Source: Chara braunii
Lineage: Eukaryota; Streptophyta; Charophyceae; Charales; Characeae
Assembly (NCBI GenBank): GCA_003427395.1
Contig: BFEA01000276.1
Coordinates: 1,165,813-1,229,812, forward strand
DNA: 64,000 nt
Direction: 5' to 3'
Position 1 is the first letter of the stretch. Each line of letters opens with the position of its first letter. The notes beneath the pieces were generated by a model. That model had not been told where the DNA came from. It worked only from the letters and a program-made list of their open reading frames with translations, and did not search any database. This document shows, piece by piece, positions 1 to 9,132 of the stretch. A program made the position numbers and the translations under genes.

Positions 1-1035
1 CTTTTTGTTGAGAATCCCTGTCCTTGCCTTTTGTTTGTGTCGAATCTTTGCCCACACCTGATGCAGTTGTAGATGGGATAGGAATATGGCCCCGATAGCG
101 ATTTTATCCTCGTTTTTGCTTATCTCACGATGAGGGTTGTGATATGGTTGCATCTGACATAATCCGAAGCAATTAAACGATCCGAGGTCTGGCTCGGTGA
201 GACGCCGCGCGAGAACACGTGTAAACGCGATCCGAGTCGCGTTTACATGCATTCCCGTGCGACGACTCGCTCCCCCAGAAAGGAGTCACGGCGGAACCAT
301 CATCCCGTACGAGCACGCTGAGGCGCCACTGAATCGGCTTGTCCTGCACGTGCTCGTACGCAGTGACGAAAACCCGACCCGCGCTATCCCACCAACGATG
401 ATACCATGACGCGATTTTGGAACTCAGACTCGTCCTACGACCCGGACTATTTCACCCCTATAATAAACGAGCTCATAAGGACATGATACCCCTGTCACAT
501 GGAGAATCGGTTATGTCCGCGAGAATTCCACTGTGCTACCACTAGCGACCCTCGGTGCTCCGATTTCCCTTCCCCCGACCACACATACTACTTCACCCAC
601 CCAGGATTCGTTGAGATCACCACCAGTTTCCCTCCTTTCCGCCTCCTTCTCCCATATCATCAACTCAGTGTCGTTCCGTGGCCGGCCATAGCCCCCTATT
701 GGCCCAATACGTTTTGCATAAACTGTCGACGCAATGGCGCGCAGAACACTCCGGAATTTCGGAGGCCCAACCCGGGTACGTGGCAGCCTGCACCGCGTGG
801 CGGCCCCCGACGGCCTAACTTTTGAGAACCACCTCCACCACGGAGGAATTTTCCCGTAACCCGTCGCCCACAGTGTCCCGGCCCCATCGGACCGTGAGTC
901 CCTTGCGCACGCTCGCCTAATTGCATTCATACCCTTAAGACTCCCCCACTTTCCCCAAAAATCCTTGGCACACCCCTTTTCGCACTTCCAGGCCCACATC
1001 CCACTCTGATCAGGAAGTCGCGCTGGGCGTGAGGT
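1..1035 (+). repeat. 5' LTR, 3' portion (R/U5 side)
   Basis: Near-identical to 11398-12638 apart from scattered substitutions, a roughly 17-base length difference near 775-800, and one replaced block. It runs up to the primer-binding site at 1036, so it is the right-hand part of the 5' LTR; its start is before the window. Open frames inside it on either strand (for example 511-999 minus) also occur in the other LTR without conserved length and are not genes. Confidence 0.88.
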
Positions 1036-1050
1036 TGGTATCGGAGCCCG
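1036..1050 (+). other. Primer-binding site, initiator Met-tRNA type
   Basis: TGGTATCGGAGCCCG starts directly at the LTR end. The usual plant LTR element site, complementary to the 3' end of initiator tRNA-Met, is TGGTATCAGAGC, so one mismatch falls in the first twelve bases. The 3' LTR copy diverges from this sequence exactly here, which fixes the LTR boundary at about 1035-1038. Confidence 0.8.
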
Positions 1051-1189
1051 ACACGTGGTTAGGTTCTTAGGATTGATAGCCCGTTAATTAAGCGACCTGG
1101 CTAACCGTGGGCGACCTCGCCCTCGGAACGCGTATACACGCGACCCTATCGTCACCAGAAGCAGATTGGCAAACCGACGAGCAACCAAT

Positions 1190-1872
1190 ATGGATGCCAA
1201 CGTGCAAAATCCAGTTCCGCAACAAAATGTTAACCCACCTAATCAACCTGCCCCACGTGCACGAGCTCCCATGTTGCCACCAGATCTCTATCTATTTGAT
1301 CTGGCGCACCATCTCGCAGGAGCATGGTTGGCCGCGCTTAGAGCACAGCAGTACGATGATCACGAAGCACAAATGAACATTCCGGCTCGAATGGGAGGAG
1401 ACGCTCATCATTAGTATAGTACTATGTATGGGTGGATCTCCCGACCTTCGAACGGGATTTCATGAACCGATTTGATTATGTCCACCCTGAGCAAGCGCTA
1501 TATATGATCAAGGACCGAGTGCAAAAACCTCTCGAATCCGTTGCAGAATATCGAAACCGGTTCTACAGAATGGTCGTGAAGACTGAGCGAGGTGAGCAAG
1601 TAGGGAGAGATCTCTTCATTGACGGACTCCGCAGCCGAACAATAAGGGCTAAGTTAGCAATTCTCCCCCATCACCCATACGCTACAACAAATTATGGCTG
1701 CTGCGGAAGAAATGGAACGGAAGTTCGCAGCGAACTTCCTGGAAGGAGAAGATTACCCTAGAGACGGAGATTCGACCGAGCTCGCTCAGAGTTGGCTGCT
1801 TTACAAAACAAATTTGAAAACATGGGGTTTGAATCAGGACCTGTCACCTATATGGAGCAGATAGGTCCCTAA
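1190..1872 (+). pseudogene. gag: gag capsid region, broken
   Basis: The likely start is the ATG at 1190, about 150 bases past the primer site; it opens a Pro/Asn/Gln-rich N-terminus. The frame stops at 1414 and matching coding continues from about 1432 in another frame with a typical retrotransposon gag segment (FERDFMNRF, then EYRNRFYRMV and GLRSRTIRAKL). A further frame change near 1690 leads to MAAAEEMERKF. It would encode the capsid of the virus-like particle. Two frameshifts make this copy non-functional. The family call rests on the EYRxRF-type motif and on position before the CCHC knuckle. Confidence 0.75.
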
Positions 1873-1911
1873 CAAGTAATCCTAAGTGAGACTCCGAGCA
1901 TCTCTGCTCCT

Positions 1912-3530
1912 ATGATCCCCCCGCCCGTCAGGATATTACCCCCGCCGCCAGTAGAGGCTCCTGTACGATCAAAGGAATCGGCGGCCATTTTCGAACTAAC
2001 CAAAACTTTGATTAGTTTGATCCAAGAAAGCAAAAAGGAGCAGCGAGAGCACAATGCTCGGCTGGAAGCCATGATGAGGAACATGCGACCTATTGCGGTG
2101 CGTGCCCCTCCGATGCAACAAGGATTAGCCCCCGCCCCTGCTCTCGGAGGAGNTGCGAACAATCTGAATGTTTGCNANGCCTGTCATCNGCCCGNACANC
2201 TAGCCCGTGACTGCCCCCACCGACCCCCACAACAGCGGATCGGAGTCGCACCTATGGCTGCGGCCCCCATCGCCANNGGACCTNGACGAGTCGGAGCCTT
2301 GATGGAAGAAGTAGAGGGTGGNGGAAGTGCCNTGGCCACCACGNAAGAGGCNNCCGAGCTAATTCCGCTAGATCAGNANGTNTCGCTGGGATATCNTGGG
2401 CTAGGAATGATCGGAACAATCAGACCAGCGCCNGAANCNAAAGAGGTGGCGGAGTGGCGACCGTCCTTAGGAGAAATGGAGNCGGGAGGACCCACCTTCG
2501 TCACAGGGGAGNTCGATGTATTAAACATCATCNGAGCTTTGGACCATCGGATTCCNCTTCCGATCGGTCACCTACTCTCGATCTCCGAGCAAGCCAACGA
2601 GCGAATGTTACNGCATTGCAAAGCGAATCGAAAGCGATTCGCCCTCGCCCGAGCACCGAACGTAAAAGCCAAAGGCCCCGCGCCGGAAGAAGACCCAACA
2701 AACACTCCGGATCCGATACGGTTAGGATTAATTCTGAAAGACGATCATTTCCTACGGATTAAACCCATTCCGTGGAAATCCGCAAAGTGCGATATAGAGA
2801 TTTGGGGAATTCCTTACAACGCAATTATAGACTCGGGAGCAGTAGTGTTGGCTATTTCACTGAGAGTGGTCGAAAGGGCAGGCAGGAAAAACGATCTGAT
2901 GATGCTCACCGAGAAAGATCAGCTCGTTTCGGCAGATGAAGAAAAGATTAAAACTGTGGGGAGAATGACCAACGTCGCCTTCCGATTAGGAAAAGTACAT
3001 GCGCTTGGGGATGTCGTAGTACTAGATGTTAATATGTACGACGTTCTTTTCGGACTTCCTGCTCTTGTGGCGTTACGAGCAAACCTGGATTTCGAACGAC
3101 GATCGATCGACCTCCGAAATACAAGAGGAAGACCCTACGCTGTGCCCATGGGATTGACCCTTCGCACTACTATTAACGCGGTTTCGTGGGTTTCGCCAAT
3201 GATGGCAGAGACTCTCCGCATGATCTCCTGGGACGAACCCGCAGAAGGGAAGCCATCAACTGATGATGCGGAAAGCAGTGACGAAGTTGATCCGGAGATC
3301 TTGAAATTGGTACGACAACGCGTTTACTACCCGCCGCCCAAAAAGATAGCAAGAACGATGCAACTGACCAGCCGAAAGGTTCAAAGGACCAAGGCGATGA
3401 TCTTGGGAGAGCACCTCGTGCCGATTTCGAGGATGGTCGACTCTTTGGAACCCCCTCAAACTCTGAACGAAGGAATCACCCCTCTCCTCGTCCAGTACAG
3501 CGACAAGAAGCATTACTGTGATATTACGGA
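1912..3530 (+). pseudogene. gag C-terminus (CCHC knuckle) and aspartic protease
   Basis: One open frame from the ATG at 1912. Near residue 88 it carries a zinc knuckle of spacing C-x2-C-x4-H-x4-C; the His codon is read as CAN, so it is His or Gln. About residue 307 (base 2830) is the protease active site DSGA, followed by the expected hydrophobic second half ending GLPALVALRANLDF. Nucleocapsid binds RNA; protease would cut the polyprotein. At least 20 single N calls fall between 2152 and 2612. The frame is interrupted at 3531 by an inserted element and resumes at 4097 in the frame predicted once that insertion is removed. Confidence 0.85.
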
Positions 3531-3637
3531 CTATGTTACCGCGCGTTCATTGAACGCAGGTTTTCCATTCAGAAATTTAACGGAATGAACGCGCGTTTAG
3601 TGAACGCGACCGAACGCGGAGTTAAGTTCCGCGCAGG

Positions 3638-3670
<33 letters not shown>

Positions 3671-4088
3671 TCTAAGAATTCCGAAAAAAAAAAATGTTAT
3701 GAAGAAAAATAAATTAAACAACTTTTGCTCGAGAATCACATCCAAATTCGCTATCAAATTCGAAATAAAAATAGAGAACAGAAAAAAAAAAAAGTAGAAA
3801 AAGAATTGAAATTAGTGGGCGAGCATGATTTGATACCGCCATCTTTGGCGATTTTTCATTTTTTGTTCCCTTGGCAAAATGACTCCAAAATTTACAGACA
3901 TGTGGCCCACATCATATAGAACTCACAAATAAAAATAAAATTTAGGCATCGAAATTTTTTTTTGAAAAAAAAAAATTAATAATATAAAAATTGAACGCCG
4001 TTCAATTTTTGAACGCGAACGCGCAATCCGCTTTCAAACACACATTTGAATGCGAACGCGCGTTCACCGCGTTCAAACGGTTATATAG
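3531..4088. mobile_element. 558-bp non-autonomous element with TIRs and 8-bp TSD
   Basis: ATTACGGA occurs at 3523-3530 and again at 4089-4096. The sequence between begins CTATGTTACCG and its other end, reverse-complemented, begins CTATATAACCG, a short terminal inverted repeat. Both ends are packed with GAACGCG/CGCGTTC motifs, while the centre is AT-rich with a 27-base A run at about 3640. It has no coding capacity that I recognise. An 8-bp duplication is typical of hAT elements, but the CTAT terminus is not the usual hAT end, so the superfamily stays open (short Mutator-like is the alternative). Confidence 0.75.
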
Positions 4089-4096
4089 ATTACGGA

Positions 4097-4940
4097 TCTA
4101 CCCAAGTCCTTACTAACCTCGACCAAAGAAGTGAGATTGTTACTCTTGGGGGCGGAAGCAAGCACTCTGGAACCCCCTGGGCGTTTTGAAGCAGAAACAG
4201 ACGGACTGGGGATAAAAATCACAACTAAGGAAGTGTCGTGGCAGGATGTTTGTGACGGGATTACCCCGGAAGGACACGTGGCAATCCGAGAAGAAGATGC
4301 TCTGATGATGGCCACGGTGTTCTCCTGGCGATCGGATCATTCATTTATCTCGGCGCCTCCACCCGACTCGACAAAACAGGCGAACACGAAATAGATTGAC
4401 GCTCGGATCTGGGACCAACCTTTTGAACTGCACGTTCCACAATATGTGCCGGATGAAATTCACCGGTTAATTGCGGATATTCTAACGGAATACCAAGGAG
4501 CAATTAGTGTGTCAGACACTGACATCAGGTTGTCGTTAGTAATCCAACATGAAATTCAGACAGGAAATCACTCCCCGATTCATTGCAAACCTTATCGCTA
4601 TTCCTTGATTGAGCGCAAAAAGGCTCTCGAACGAATTCGGCAGTTCGAAGCTAGCGGTTGGATTGAGCCCGCTACCGGACCTTAGTCCTTTCCCGTAGTA
4701 TTAGTGCCGAAGAAAACGGGGCGATTCGCATTTGCATTGATTATCGCAAGCTGAATGAAATCACGATCAAGGATATGTATCCCCTCCCCCGGATTGATGA
4801 TCTATTGGATGCGATTGGGTGCGCTAATTATTTCAGCAAGTTTGATATTCGGCATGGCTTCCATCATATTCTGGTAAGGGAAGAAGATCGATCGAAAACG
4901 GCCTTTGTGTTGTTTGAGGGCACGTGGCAGTTGACGTGGC
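4097..4940 (+). pseudogene. pol: protease/RT linker and N-terminal reverse transcriptase
   Basis: Continues the polyprotein after the inserted element. An in-frame TAG at 4392, then DEIHRLIADIL...CKPYRYS and GWIEPATGP, another in-frame TAG at 4683, then FPVVLVPKK and, after a one-base frameshift near 4715, IRICIDYRKLNEIT, MYPLPRIDDLLD, YFSKFDIRHGFHHI and KTAFVLFEGTWQ. These are the gypsy RT motifs up to the residues just before the NAPATFQ block. The + strand then loses homology at about 4940, where the inverted block begins. Confidence 0.9.
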
Positions 4941-4982
4941 ATCCAAAAAGCGAGCCTCGGTCGGAATCTTGTTGGTCCGGCA

Positions 4983-5243
4983 CTAGGGGCACAACCACGG
5001 TTTATTATCGTTTCTGTATTGGATGCACGAGCCATGGGCTCGTGCGACACACTGTCGACAATCTATCCAATTGACATACCCTTCTCCGTTAGGACACGTG
5101 GAGACCGAGTATACGTGGGAGATGGCTTTGCAAAAATAGCAAAATTTATCAGGCAGGGAGAGGAGAGACGAAGAGGAAGGGGGGGAGAGAGGGGTAGTGG
5201 GTTTACCTCCGTCACCCATCGCCACTGTTTGGCTTCTTGCCAT
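4983..5243 (-). pseudogene. PHD-like C4HC3 zinc finger of the gypsy polyprotein
   Basis: On the minus strand directly after RNase H, one frame over. The cysteine/histidine pattern is C-x2-C-x23-C-x2-C-x4-H-x2-C-x11-C-P-stop-C: FCYFC, then DCRQC, ARAHGSC, and KPWLCP with a TAG (4983-4985) replacing the residue between the last two Cys. The Trp two before the third Cys and the WLCPxC ending fit a PHD finger, which in known proteins reads histone H3 tails. In the uninverted element it would sit between RNase H and the integrase zinc domain. Another zinc-binding fold is possible; the gap of 23 is long for PHD. Confidence 0.55.
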
Positions 5244-6256
5244 GTGGGAGGACTGCCACTTGTCCGTACTTAGGCTCGTTGGTCAGGTCCGGCTCCTTCC
5301 ACGGTGTAATTTCCTCGCCCTTTGGTACCTTGACAGGTCGGCGCAGACGTGTCAGCCCGTCCACGTTGCCGTGTCGCTCTGTCTTTCGATGGACGATATC
5401 GAAGTCGTATTCTTGCAATTGCACCGCCCAACGGCCAATCATGCCCGTGTAGTTGGTGAGCTTCTTCAACGCCAGCATAGGCTCGTGATCCGTTACGAGG
5501 CGAAACTTTTGTCCGTAGAGGTACGGATGGAAGTGCTGGATTCCCCAAACTACCGCATAGCACTCGCCTTGAGGTGCGGAGTCATTTCTTCGTTCGTCTG
5601 GTACGGTTCGAGACGCGTACTTGATGACGTGTTCTCGACCATCGTTCCCCTTCTGGGCTAAAATAGCGGAAATAGCTTCTGGTTGCCAGTCCGTGATGAA
5701 GATGAACTGCTTCGAGGGGTCTGACCGAATCAAAATAGGGGCCGTTGCCAGAGCGTCTTTGAGGGTTGCAAAGGCCTGCTGGCACTCCGCGTCCCAACTG
5801 AGAGGTTGGTCCTTCCGTAACAGGTTCCTTAGCGGTCGTGCAATCGCGGCAAAGCCCTTGATGAAGCGCCGGTAGTACGACGCCAGTCCCAAGAAGGCTC
5901 GAACCTGCGTCAGTGACGTGGGAACCAGAGCTTCCTTTACCGCCGCAACTTTTCTCGAGTCCGGCCGCAATCCTCCACGTGTCACGACGTAGCCGAAGAA
6001 AAAAATTTTCGAGAGGAAAAATTCGCTCTTCTCGAGCGCAATCTTGAACCCAACGTCTCTCAGCGCGCCCAATGTCCATTCAATATGTTGCGCGTGCCCA
6101 TGATAGGTTTTCGAATAGACCAGGATATCGTCCATGTACACGATCACGCAAAAGTTAATCATCCCTTGCATTAGCCGTGTCTTGTTGACGAAATTCTGGA
6201 ACGTCATGTTCATTGCTCCCTGACACGTGGCAGGCGCATTGCAAATCCCCATCGGA
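5212..6256 (-). pseudogene. pol: RT C-terminal half and RNase H (inverted)
   Basis: Open for about 350 codons on the minus strand. In order: NAPATCQGAMN, the catalytic YMDDILVYS, FFGYVVTRGG, VRAFLGLASYYRRFIKGF (connection), then RNase H with FITDWQPEAISAIL, where Asp is retained, EGECYAVVWGIQHFHPYL-like (here QGECYAVVW), VTDHEPMLAL, GRWAVQLQEYDFDI and HGNVDGLTRL. It copies the RNA into DNA and removes the template. The frame stops at 5212; the finger downstream is in another frame. The open frame to the right of 6256 on this strand is not homologous and lies outside the inversion. Confidence 0.92.
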
Positions 6257-7693
6257 CATCTGGAAAAGACCCGGAAGTTTAGAAGGGCCGAAGTATGGAC
6301 GGATATTGCCTTGATTGCCACCCTAGTAGGTAACCCCCTCCAGGATTTCACTAAGGAAGATCGGAGGAGGGCCAACGAAAGGGCTCGGGATTATCGATGG
6401 ATAGAGGGTAGATTAGAAAAACGGAAAACGGACGGTAGTGGGATTTGGATGGTAGTGCCGCATCCGTTCATGCGGTACGACTGGGTTAAGACAACCCACG
6501 AGGAAACTGGAGCTCATTTTGCCGTACGAATCACGGAGTCCACTATCGACAAAAATGAGTGGTATTGGTCCAATATCCGCGACGATGTGAAATACATTGT
6601 CGCCAACTATCAGGTCTGCGCCGCTGACAAGGCGTCGATTCAGCCGCCAAGATCGATAGTGCCCACGGTTGTTGAACGGCCATTTCAAAGAGTGAGCATG
6701 GACACTACCGACATAGTGGTACCCCCTGGCCCTAATAGCTGCGAATATTCAATCCTATTGGTATTTGTCGACCATTTCTCGAAATGGATCGAAGCGTATC
6801 CTTGTCGCACGCGGCAAGCCACAGAAATAGCGCGGTATGTCAACCGTTTCCTCGGGATGCATCAGGATACGGAAGAGATCCTGACCGACAACGGGGCTGA
6901 ATTCAGAGGAGAAGTGTTAAAGAGTCTGGTCATACATGGCGTCGCCATACGGAACACCGCACCCCACATGTCACAATCCAATGGGCTGGTCGAAAACGCC
7001 AACCGGGTGATAAAGACCACATTGCGACGAAATATCGCGGCACGGGATCCGAGACCCTGGCCCGATATCGTCGATCACATCCTGGCGGTTCATCGCGGAA
7101 CGCCCCACGAATCGACGGGGCTGAGCCCCTTCCAATTAAGGACCAATAGCGTCGCTTGCGTTTCAATACCAAGCCTCCCGGACGAGTTTACAGTGAACCG
7201 ACGTCCCACCAGGGCCACGGCTAGGGACAAGGCCAAACGACACCTAGAGCTAATGGAATGGTCACTGCCCAAGCTAGCCCAAAAACGACAGAAAATGACC
7301 GAGCTAGCCCAAGGCCGACAGATCCGGAGCTACGAGGCCCGAAATGGGAATGCCGGTCCACGACCCTAGTACAAATTGGGGGACGTGGTGCAGGTGAGGA
7401 AATGTGCTCGCCAGGGTAAGCTAGCGCCACGATTCTTCGGGCGATATCGCGTGATCGAGCTCGGCCCCAACGGCGTGGACACTGTGCGTCTCGCCCCGGA
7501 AGCCTCTGGCAGCCGATCGGCCCGCCCGATCACACGCCACGTGTCCTATCTTCGCCTCCTCCCCTCTGCTCCATCTCCTTCTCCCTCGATCTCTCCTTCT
7601 GAGGAAGCCGAAGACGACGGCTCGGACTCTCCGCCATCCCCCTCTTCCTCTTGCTCCCTCTCTGCCTCTCCGTCTCCATCGCCATCGCCATGA
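6257..7693 (+). pseudogene. pol: Integrase with C-terminal extension, one in-frame stop
   Basis: Starts after the inversion breakpoint. N-terminal zinc domain: THEETGAHF supplies the two His, and YQVCAADK has one Cys but Asp where the second Cys is expected. Catalytic core: VSMDTTDIV (first Asp), LTDNGAEF (second Asp), QSNGLVENANR (Glu), with about 34 residues between the last two. An in-frame TAG at 7367-7369 splits the core from the C-terminal domain, which has GDVVQVRK and LAPRFFGRYRVIELGPNG (a GPY/F-like module). The tail is Ser/Pro-rich with an acidic patch and ends in a TGA that overlaps the next start codon. It inserts the cDNA into the genome. Confidence 0.92.
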
Positions 7694-8169
7694 GTTTTCT
7701 GGAGGAAAGAGCCCTCAACGAAGCATCGCTTGCACCCCGTGATCGATTGATGATCCCGCAAGTCTATCATCCCCATCTCAGTCCAGATCTCTGGCGTCTT
7801 GCGCACTTTTTCTGCACGGCAGGCGTGTATGCAGCGGCGGTGTTCAGAATCGAGGGCCGGCCCAACGCAGTGGTACTGGCCAAGGCAGTAGCAGTTCATC
7901 AGCGAGCAGTGCCAGGTGTCAGCTGCATATCGGTCGTCATCAACTTCCATGGTGATCTCTCCACGCTCCTCCCTTTACGACATTCGGTCGTGAGGACATC
8001 GTTGCGCGCGTGGGCAAACGATCTGGTCGCCAAGTGGACCCAGCTTTTGGCTCGCCCCGGGGACACGGTCGCGCCGACACGAGCGATCGAATACGACGGC
8101 CTTCGGATGTACCAATGTGATCCGTCGGCGGTTCTCCCTGTTGTTGTTCCCTTCCCTCGCCCCCAATGA
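7690..8169 (+). CDS. Accessory ORF A of the gypsy element, unknown function
   Basis: 159 codons from an ATG that shares ATGA with the integrase stop. No family recognised. The first 25 residues are polar (ERALNEASLAPRDRL), followed by a hydrophobic Ala-rich stretch (FFCTAGVYAAAVF), a second hydrophobic strand-like run (CISVVINFHGD) and a C-terminal part RTSLRAWANDLVAKW. I see no CCHC motif, no signal peptide at the N-terminus and no clear membrane segment, so an envelope role is not supported. The frame is intact although pol around it is broken, and codon use is GC-rich like the integrase. It ends in a TGA overlapping the next ATG. Confidence 0.6.
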   Translation: MSFLEERALNEASLAPRDRLMIPQVYHPHLSPDLWRLAHFFCTAGVYAAAVFRIEGRPNAVVLAKAVAVHQRAVPGVSCISVVINFHGDLSTLLPLRHSVVRTSLRAWANDLVAKWTQLLARPGDTVAPTRAIEYDGLRMYQCDPSAVLPVVVPFPRPQ

Positions 8170-9125
8170 GTCTCTCTCCGATCTCCGTTTTTTATCTCCC
8201 CTCTACCCTCCCCACCTTCTGGCAGTCCGATATCCATCCTCGCCTTTCCTACTGTCTAACGACCCTTGCTGTCCCCGACATTCATCCCCCACACTCGCAA
8301 CTGTGGCGCGAAGACTTCGTCGAGCTTTCACTGTGCTTAGTCGAGGTACGGCTGATGTGGACCGAGGACGAGGCGCGCCCGCCTTGCATAGAGCGCATGG
8401 AGTTGTTGTTCATCCAGGCTTGGCGAACCAACGTGGAGGGAGAACTCCTCGCGTTTCTGTTCGGTACAGAACGGCCCGAACATCACGAACTGATGGCGCA
8501 AGAGCTCGCGATCCCTGTAGCGCAGCTGGCGGACGATCTCCCTCTCGACATCATCTCGCAAGACGACGAGCACCCGATTCCTCATGTACTTTCTCGCCCG
8601 TTGACGCCGTATCTCCAGTGGTCGGCTTGTGTGGAGGGAACCGTAGAGCGCATCCCGCCGTCGCAACAGCAGTATTTGGATCCCCGGACGGTTTGTGATC
8701 CTTCCTTCTTCAGGCATCCAACGGCAGAGCAGCTTGCTGCCATTCGAGAGGAAGAAGAGGAAGAAGAAAGCACTGAGAGTGACGAAGGAGAAGACGAGCG
8801 GGAAGAAAGTGGGAAAAGCGACGAAGTACTCGGGGAAGAGGACGAAACCCCCGAAGAAGGAAGCTATAGCGAGCATAGCGAGGGGGAGCAGAGCGAAGAA
8901 GAAGAAGAAGACAACGAAGGAGAAGAGGAGAATGAAGAAGGACCTGTGGAATCGGAGTGGGAAGCTGTGCCGGAAGAAGCGCTGCGCGCGGGCACGGAGG
9001 CTGAAGATCCGGAGGCGGCCCGCAAAAGAGAAGAAACCGCGGCCAGGAAGAGGGAACTAGAGTTTGCAAGCGGGGCAAGCTTGCACGTCCACGACGACCC
9101 AAACCAAGATCCGGAGCCGCCCTGA
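8166..9125 (+). CDS. Accessory ORF B of the gypsy element, acidic C-terminus
   Basis: 319 codons, beginning at an ATG that overlaps the stop of ORF A as ATGA. The N-terminal 170 residues look globular (LWREDFVELSLCLVEVRLMW, then ERMELLFIQAWRTN). Residues about 195-270 are a Glu/Ser/Asp-rich low-complexity tract with runs of Glu, followed by a charged Ala/Arg/Glu helix-like segment (ARKREETAARKRE). Function unknown. Acidic tails of this kind occur in chromatin-binding and histone-chaperone proteins, but that is only an analogy. The frame has no stop over 960 bases. Confidence 0.6.
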   Translation: MSLSPISVFYLPSTLPTFWQSDIHPRLSYCLTTLAVPDIHPPHSQLWREDFVELSLCLVEVRLMWTEDEARPPCIERMELLFIQAWRTNVEGELLAFLFGTERPEHHELMAQELAIPVAQLADDLPLDIISQDDEHPIPHVLSRPLTPYLQWSACVEGTVERIPPSQQQYLDPRTVCDPSFFRHPTAEQLAAIREEEEEEESTESDEGEDEREESGKSDEVLGEEDETPEEGSYSEHSEGEQSEEEEEDNEGEEENEEGPVESEWEAVPEEALRAGTEAEDPEAARKREETAARKRELEFASGASLHVHDDPNQDPEPP

Positions 9126-9132
9126 CCAAAAC

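Larger units (their letters stand above)
4941..6256 (-). other. Inverted internal segment of the gypsy pol gene
   Basis: The + strand RT stops just before the NAPATFQ motif at about 4940. The minus strand, read leftwards from about 6256, starts exactly at CPMGICNAPATCQ and supplies the missing RT half, RNase H and a zinc finger. Integrase resumes on + from about 6257. A single inversion of about 1.3 kb explains both junctions without loss. A nested element fragment or an assembly error would be the alternatives. Confidence 0.7.

Noticed and set aside
511-999. 162-codon minus-strand frame in the 5' LTR
   Set aside because: Lies wholly in LTR sequence; the 3' LTR copy breaks it; no family signal.
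5582-6079. Long frame overlapping RT/RNase H on the same strand in another phase
   Set aside because: Shadow of the RNase H coding frame, which has unmistakable motifs.
8337-9129. Minus-strand frames opposite ORF B
   Set aside because: Phe/Leu/Ser runs complementary to the Glu-rich tract of ORF B; no independent support.
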